10,831 bases of DNA. It comes from Tannerella sp. Its GTDB lineage: Bacteria; Bacteroidota; Bacteroidia; Bacteroidales; Tannerellaceae. Both the position numbers and the translations under genes were made by a program. The DNA lies in contig JAITHS010000130.1 of the NCBI GenBank assembly GCA_031279875.1, forward strand, positions 1 to 10,831, written 5' to 3'. The stretch's first letter is position 1, and each line of letters starts with the position of its first letter. Positions 8,099 to 10,831 of the stretch are shown here, one piece after another. The notes beneath the pieces are model-generated. The model did no database searches and had not been told where the DNA came from. It was given only the letters and a program-made list of their open reading frames with translations.

Positions 8099-8572
8099 AT
8101 GAAAAAAACTGTTTTTATTATCACATGCCTGCTGATGAGCATCCAAATAATCAGCGCTATAGAGACTGCTCCGAAGGACTCAATACCTGTCCGCAAAAGA
8201 AATCATTATACAAGGAAAGAGTCCTCGAAAGAGTACCATACAAACGTGATGGACTGGCAATGGCACGACGACCAATGGTGGTACAAAGACAAACCGCAAG
8301 ACACTACCCCGCCTAACTACTCTATCATCGAAGAAGTCAGAGAAATAGACCAGCGTAACGGTAAGGACATAAAGCGAAGCTACCGAATAACCATCGAAGT
8401 AACGAGCGAGTACAAAACTACCATCGACGGCTGGGAATGGAACGGCACATGGTATTACTATGGCAAAGAAACCGACCTCGAACCCGCCGACTTTGAAGTC
8501 ATCCGCCGTGAAAAAAAGACCACCGTCGATCTCGACTACGACACACAAAAGGAATTAAAAATTAAAAATTAA
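8099..8572 (+). CDS. Small secreted orphan protein with two Trp-rich repeats
   Basis: I do not recognise a family for these 157 residues. Residues 1-20 form a signal peptide (MKKTVFIITCLLMSIQIISA) with no lipobox Cys at its end, so it should be a soluble periplasmic or secreted protein. The mature part is an internal duplication. EYHTNVMDWQWHDDQWWYK (45-63) aligns with EYKTTIDGWEWNGTWYYYG (104-122) with one gap. K65-I77 aligns with K123-I135 without gaps, including NYSII against DFEVI, at a period of 58 residues. Each repeat pairs a W-x-W-x(3-4)-W aromatic cluster with charged strands. It begins 15 bases after the DUF4998 lipoprotein gene, so it is probably the last gene of the PUL operon. 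Its final codons and stop are made by a heptamer repeat (8554-8586), so the true ancestral C-terminus may differ. Codon use resembles its neighbours. Glycan binding is possible but only a guess. Confidence 0.8.
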   Translation: MKKTVFIITCLLMSIQIISAIETAPKDSIPVRKRNHYTRKESSKEYHTNVMDWQWHDDQWWYKDKPQDTTPPNYSIIEEVREIDQRNGKDIKRSYRITIEVTSEYKTTIDGWEWNGTWYYYGKETDLEPADFEVIRREKKTTVDLDYDTQKELKIKN

Positions 8573-8586
8573 AAATTAAAAATTAA
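8554..8586. repeat. ATTAAAA heptanucleotide tandem repeat, 4.7 copies
   Basis: Four exact ATTAAAA units (8554-8581) are followed by a partial ATTAA. The repeat supplies the last codons (ELKIKN) and the TAA stop of the orphan gene. Because 7 is not a multiple of 3 and the units join as AATTAAA, every reading frame of the plus strand meets a TAA within 21 bases. The minus strand (TTTTAAT units) likewise contains TAA. Confidence 0.85.
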
Positions 8587-8590
8587 CGAA

Positions 8591-8698
8591 CCCTTGCAGT
8601 GGTTTCAAACCCTGCAAGCGGTTTCAAACCCTTGCAGTGGTTTTCAAACCCTGCAAGCGGTTTCAAACCCTTGCAGCGGTTTCAAACCCTGCAAGCGG
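8591..8698. repeat. Array of six 19-20 bp units with alternating inverted halves
   Basis: The units start at 8591, 8610, 8629, 8649, 8668 and 8687 (last one partial). Odd units read CCCTTGCAG then TGG or CGG and TTTCAAA; even units read CCCTGCAAGCGGTTTCAAA. CTTGCAG and CTGCAAG are reverse complements, and the linker GGTTTCAAACC is itself a palindrome. Neighbouring units can therefore fold into long hairpins in DNA or RNA. There are no unique spacers, so it is not CRISPR. Confidence 0.85.
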
Positions 8699-8720
8699 CT
8701 GGTAGCTTACGTCCGTCATT

Positions 8721-8753
8721 GGTAGAATGAACTTGTTCGGACAAGGTTCTACC
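8721..8753. repeat. Imperfect hairpin overlapping the first strong tandem hairpin
   Basis: GGTAGAA (8721-8727) pairs with TTCTACC (8747-8753), and CTTGT (8732-8736) pairs with ACAAG (8741-8745) inside it. This fold uses bases also needed by the perfect hairpin at 8740-8758, so the two are mutually exclusive. Confidence 0.5.
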
Positions 8754-8802
8754 TTGTCTGCTATATCCACGCAGGCTCTTGCCTGCATCGACATCTTTGT
8801 CG
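8740..8802. repeat. Three tandem perfect hairpins with TCT-containing loops
   Basis: Three perfect inverted repeats stand in a row: GACAAGGT-TCT-ACCTTGTC (8740-8758), GCAGGC-TCTT-GCCTGC (8771-8786) and CGACA-TCTT-TGTCG (8789-8802). The stems differ in sequence but the loops share TCT (AGA on the other strand). A weaker GAAC-TT-GTTC (8729-8738) precedes them. The arrangement resembles an intergenic repeat family with conserved loops. Confidence 0.75.
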
Positions 8803-8832
8803 GCATGCGATACCACCAAACGATAAGTAATT

Positions 8833-8863
8833 TTTTAATTCTTAATTTTTATTCGTACCTTTG
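8833..8863 (+). promoter_or_regulatory. Bacteroidetes-type promoter of the pyrBI operon
   Basis: TACCTTTG at 8856-8863 matches the TAnnTTTG -7 consensus exactly. A T-run providing TTTT at 8833-8836 sits 19 bases upstream as a weak -33 element. Transcription should start near 8867-8870, only about 5-9 bases before the pyrB ATG at 8875, so the leader is very short and leaves no room for a pyrimidine-sensing attenuator. Confidence 0.7.
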
Positions 8864-8874
8864 CAAAAAAAAAC

Positions 8875-9786
8875 ATGGTAAAAAGTTTAGTTTCAATCGA
8901 GGCATGCTCGAAAAAAGACATCAAGCGCATACTTGATAACGCCGCCAAATTTGAGGCGCAACCTAACCGTCGGCTTATGGACGGCATGATAGCGGCAACG
9001 CTGTTTTTTGAACCTTCGACGCGGACAAGGCTCAGCTTTGAAACTGCCGTCAACCGTCTCGGAGGGCGGGTGATAGGGTTTTCCGACGCCGCTACGACGA
9101 GTTCGTCGAAAGGTGAAACGCTCAAAGACACTATCCTCATGGTCAGCAACTATGCCGACGTCATTATTATGCGACATCATATCGAAGGCGCTGCCAGATA
9201 CGCTTCCGAAGTAACTCGCGTGCCGATTGTCAATGCCGGCGACGGCGCCAATCAGCACCCTTCGCAGACTTTGCTCGACCTCTATTCTATTAAAAAAACG
9301 CAAGGCAAACTCGACGACCTTACTATCACCATCGTTGGCGACTTGAAGTATGGTCGTACCGTTCACTCGCTAATTGTCGGCATGTCGCATTTTAATCCGA
9401 GATTTCATTTCATCGCGCCCGCCGAACTGCGGATGCCCGAAGAGCAGAAACGCTTCTGCAAACTGAATGACATTGAATTTCACGAACATACCGTCTTTTC
9501 GGAAGATATCATCAACGACTCCGACATTTTGTATATGACGCGCGTTCAACGCGAAAGATTTACCGATTTAATTGAATATGAGCGCGTTAAAAACGTTTAT
9601 ATCCTGCATAAAAAGATGCTCGACAACTCGAAGCCAAACCTTCGGGTGCTGCACCCTCTGCCCCGCGTCAACGAAATAGCCATTGACGTTGACGAGAGCG
9701 AGAAAGCATACTATTTCGAGCAGGCTCGTAACGGGCTTTATACCCGCGAAGCAATATTGTGTGAAGTTCTCGGAATTAAAATATAA
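8875..9786 (+). CDS. pyrB: Aspartate carbamoyltransferase catalytic subunit
   Basis: This subunit joins carbamoyl phosphate to L-aspartate, giving N-carbamoyl-L-aspartate, in the cytoplasm (first committed step of pyrimidine synthesis). The 303 residues are the usual length. The carbamoyl-phosphate motif FFEPSTRTR lies at 44-52. The mobile loop SSSKGETL, with the active-site Lys79, is at 76-83. HPSQTLLDL is at 128-136. The aspartate-binding RVQRERF is at 223-229 and HPLPRVNEI at 260-268. All expected catalytic motifs are intact. The ATG at 8875 gives an N-terminus ([16 protein letters not shown]) like those of Bacteroidales homologues and sits just after a strong promoter. The regulatory subunit gene follows after 10 bases, so the enzyme is the E. 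coli-like class built from catalytic trimers and regulatory dimers. Confidence 0.98.
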   Translation: MVKSLVSIEACSKKDIKRILDNAAKFEAQPNRRLMDGMIAATLFFEPSTRTRLSFETAVNRLGGRVIGFSDAATTSSSKGETLKDTILMVSNYADVIIMRHHIEGAARYASEVTRVPIVNAGDGANQHPSQTLLDLYSIKKTQGKLDDLTITIVGDLKYGRTVHSLIVGMSHFNPRFHFIAPAELRMPEEQKRFCKLNDIEFHEHTVFSEDIINDSDILYMTRVQRERFTDLIEYERVKNVYILHKKMLDNSKPNLRVLHPLPRVNEIAIDVDESEKAYYFEQARNGLYTREAILCEVLGIKI

Positions 9787-9796
9787 CTTATTGATT

Positions 9797-10258
9797 ATGG
9801 AAGAAAAAAAGAAAGAATTACAGGTCGCCGCTATAAAAGACGGCACGGTTATCGACCATATCCCGCCCGAACAGTTGTTTAAAGTAGCACAACTGATAGG
9901 TCTAAACCGCATGAGTAACCCTATCACTATGGGTAACAACCTCAAAAGCAGCAAGATGGGCAGCAAGGGAATGATAAAAATCGAAGACAAATTTTTCAAA
10001 CCCGACGAAATCAACCGCATCTCGTTAGTTGCCCCAAACGTAGTTCTGAATATCATCAGAAACTATGAAGTAACAAAAAAGAAATACGTCAGCCTGCCCA
10101 ACAAACTCGAAGACATCGTTCGTTGCAACAATCCCAAGTGCATCACCAACAACGAACCGATGAAAACCCTCTTTACCGTTGTTGACAAAGAAACAGGAGC
10201 CATAAAATGTCATTACTGCGAGCGTAAAATCAATAAAGACGAAATTCAAATTAAGTAA
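9797..10258 (+). CDS. pyrI: Aspartate carbamoyltransferase regulatory subunit
   Basis: The 153-residue product matches E. coli PyrI in length. The N-terminal nucleotide-binding domain has [21 protein letters not shown] near 16-36 and [14 protein letters not shown] sequence near 54-64. The C-terminal zinc domain has Cys110 and Cys115 (CNNPKC) and Cys138 and Cys141 (CHYC), the four ligands that hold the regulatory chain to the catalytic chain. Allosteric control by nucleotides (CTP inhibition, ATP activation in E. coli) is known for the family and inferred here. The frame is open further upstream, back to an ATG at 9683, but that would overlap pyrB by about 100 bases. The ATG at 9797 gives the expected length and sits 10 bases after the pyrB stop. 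Confidence 0.97.
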   Translation: MEEKKKELQVAAIKDGTVIDHIPPEQLFKVAQLIGLNRMSNPITMGNNLKSSKMGSKGMIKIEDKFFKPDEINRISLVAPNVVLNIIRNYEVTKKKYVSLPNKLEDIVRCNNPKCITNNEPMKTLFTVVDKETGAIKCHYCERKINKDEIQIK

Positions 10259-10260
10259 TT

Positions 10261-10831
10261 ATGCGTACAGACTGGAAACCCGGAACAATGATTTATCCCC
10301 TGCCTGCGGTTATGATTACCGTCGGCGCAAAGCACGAAGAATATAACATTATGACTGCAAGTTGGGTAGGAACGCTCTGCTCCAATCCGCCGATGTGCTA
10401 TGTGTCGGTACGCCCCGAAAGATACTCCTATCCGATACTGAAACGCAATATGGAATATGTCATCAACCTCACAACACGGTCTATGGCGCGCGTTACCGAC
10501 TGGTGCGGCGTAGTGTCGGGAGCCGACCACGACAAGTTTGTAGAAATGAACCTTACCCCCGTCAAGGCTACCGTCGTGCGCGCACCGCTGATAAACGAAT
10601 CGCCACTCTGTATCGAATGCAAAGTCAAGGAAGTGGTGTCGCTCGGCTCGCACGACATGTTTATCTCCGACGTCGTCAATATCAGCATCGACGAGCAGTA
10701 TCTTAACCCCAAAAACGGCGCTTTCGACATGCAGCAAGCCGACCTGCTGGCTTACGCTCACGGTCATTATTACGGATTAGGCGATATGATAGGTCATTTC
10801 GGGTGGTCGGTGAGAAAGAAAGTGGTTAGTG
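10261..10831 (+). CDS. Flavin reductase family (FMN-binding) protein, 3' end cut by window
   Basis: The frame runs from ATG 10261 to the window end without a stop (190 codons). MITVGAKHEEYNIMTASWVGTLCSNPPMCYVSVRPERYS is the typical flavin-reductase-like fold start, in which the N-x-M-T-A-S-W stretch and following PP segment line the FMN site. ATVVRAPLINESPLCIECKV and AYAHGHYYGLGDMIGHFGWSVRKK match the C-terminal half. Homologues end a few residues after a GWSVRKK-like motif, so nearly the whole gene is present. It starts 2 bases after the pyrI stop, so translation is probably coupled. Members of this family bind FMN and reduce flavins or act as flavoredoxin-like electron carriers; the partner cannot be determined. 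A link to pyrimidine synthesis is suggested only by operon position. Confidence 0.9.
   Translation, partial: MRTDWKPGTMIYPLPAVMITVGAKHEEYNIMTASWVGTLCSNPPMCYVSVRPERYSYPILKRNMEYVINLTTRSMARVTDWCGVVSGADHDKFVEMNLTPVKATVVRAPLINESPLCIECKVKEVVSLGSHDMFISDVVNISIDEQYLNPKNGAFDMQQADLLAYAHGHYYGLGDMIGHFGWSVRKKVVS

Larger units (their letters stand above)
8573..8832. other. Gene-free spacer made largely of palindromic repeats
   Basis: This stretch between the end of the PUL and the pyrB promoter has no convincing coding sequence. It contains the end of the heptamer repeat, an alternating palindromic array (8591-8698) and a run of tandem hairpins (8729-8802). No hairpin is followed directly by a T-run, so a classical rho-independent terminator is not evident. 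Stable RNA structure in a PUL transcript could still reduce read-through into pyrB. Confidence 0.6.

Noticed and set aside
8591..8698. CRISPR array
   Set aside because: Units follow each other with no unique spacers, alternate between two half-inverted forms, and no cas genes are nearby.
8697..8820. Small transposon with terminal inverted repeats bounded by GGCTGGTAGC and GCGATACCACC
   Set aside because: The ends match only partly (a shared GGTA core), and no target-site duplication is visible.
8740..8840. Rho-independent terminator after the PUL
   Set aside because: Hairpins exist, but the nearest T-run (8831-8836) is almost 30 bases past the last stem and looks like part of the pyrB promoter.
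8727..8936. Small plus-strand reading frame of 69 codons ahead of pyrB
   Set aside because: It runs through the hairpin array, the promoter and into pyrB in another frame, and its protein resembles nothing known.
9683..9796. Longer N-terminus for PyrI starting at 9683
   Set aside because: It would overlap pyrB by about 100 bases and add residues absent from the family; the start at 9797 gives the standard 153 residues.
1..10831. tRNA, rRNA or riboswitch
   Set aside because: No cloverleaf or conserved rRNA sequence was seen, and neither leader region is long or conserved enough to support a known riboswitch.

Overview
The window looks like part of a Bacteroidales (Bacteroidota) chromosome. 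The reasons are a SusC/SusD outer-membrane pair, lipoproteins with DUF4959/DUF5000/DUF4998-type architectures, start codons without Shine-Dalgarno sequences, and exact copies of the Bacteroidetes -7 promoter element (TAnnTTTG) before the two main transcription units. No species can be named from the sequence alone.

Left part (1-8572): a polysaccharide/glycan utilisation locus (PUL). On the minus strand, leaving the window at base 1, is the N-terminus of a GH92 family protein (exo-alpha-mannosidase family). Divergent from it, a plus-strand unit begins at a well-formed promoter (334-364), preceded by a perfect 18-bp inverted repeat (308-325). Its first reading frame is a 46-residue truncated copy of a Bacteroidetes HU-type DNA-binding protein. 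A single stop codon and four sense codons then separate it, in the same frame, from a SusC transporter (558-3800). A SusD lipoprotein, two surface-type lipoproteins ending in discoidin (F5/8C-like) domains, and a small secreted orphan protein with an internal Trp-rich duplication follow, with 15-25 bp gaps. The GH92 partner suggests mannose-containing glycans such as N-glycans or mannan, but this is inference. No regulator is present in the window.

Middle (8554-8830): a repeat-rich spacer. It holds a heptanucleotide tandem repeat that supplies the orphan gene's stop codon, an array of six 19-20 bp units whose halves alternate in orientation so that each neighbour pair can fold into a hairpin, and then a run of tandem hairpins sharing TCT-containing loops.

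Right part (8831-10831): a housekeeping operon with its own promoter very close to the start codon: pyrB and pyrI (catalytic and regulatory subunits of aspartate carbamoyltransferase, first committed step of pyrimidine synthesis), then a flavin-reductase-like flavoprotein cut off by the window end a few residues from its likely C-terminus.

The best candidates for something undescribed are the HU fragment welded in frame to the front of a SusC gene, the duplicated secreted orphan protein, and the two intergenic hairpin arrays.
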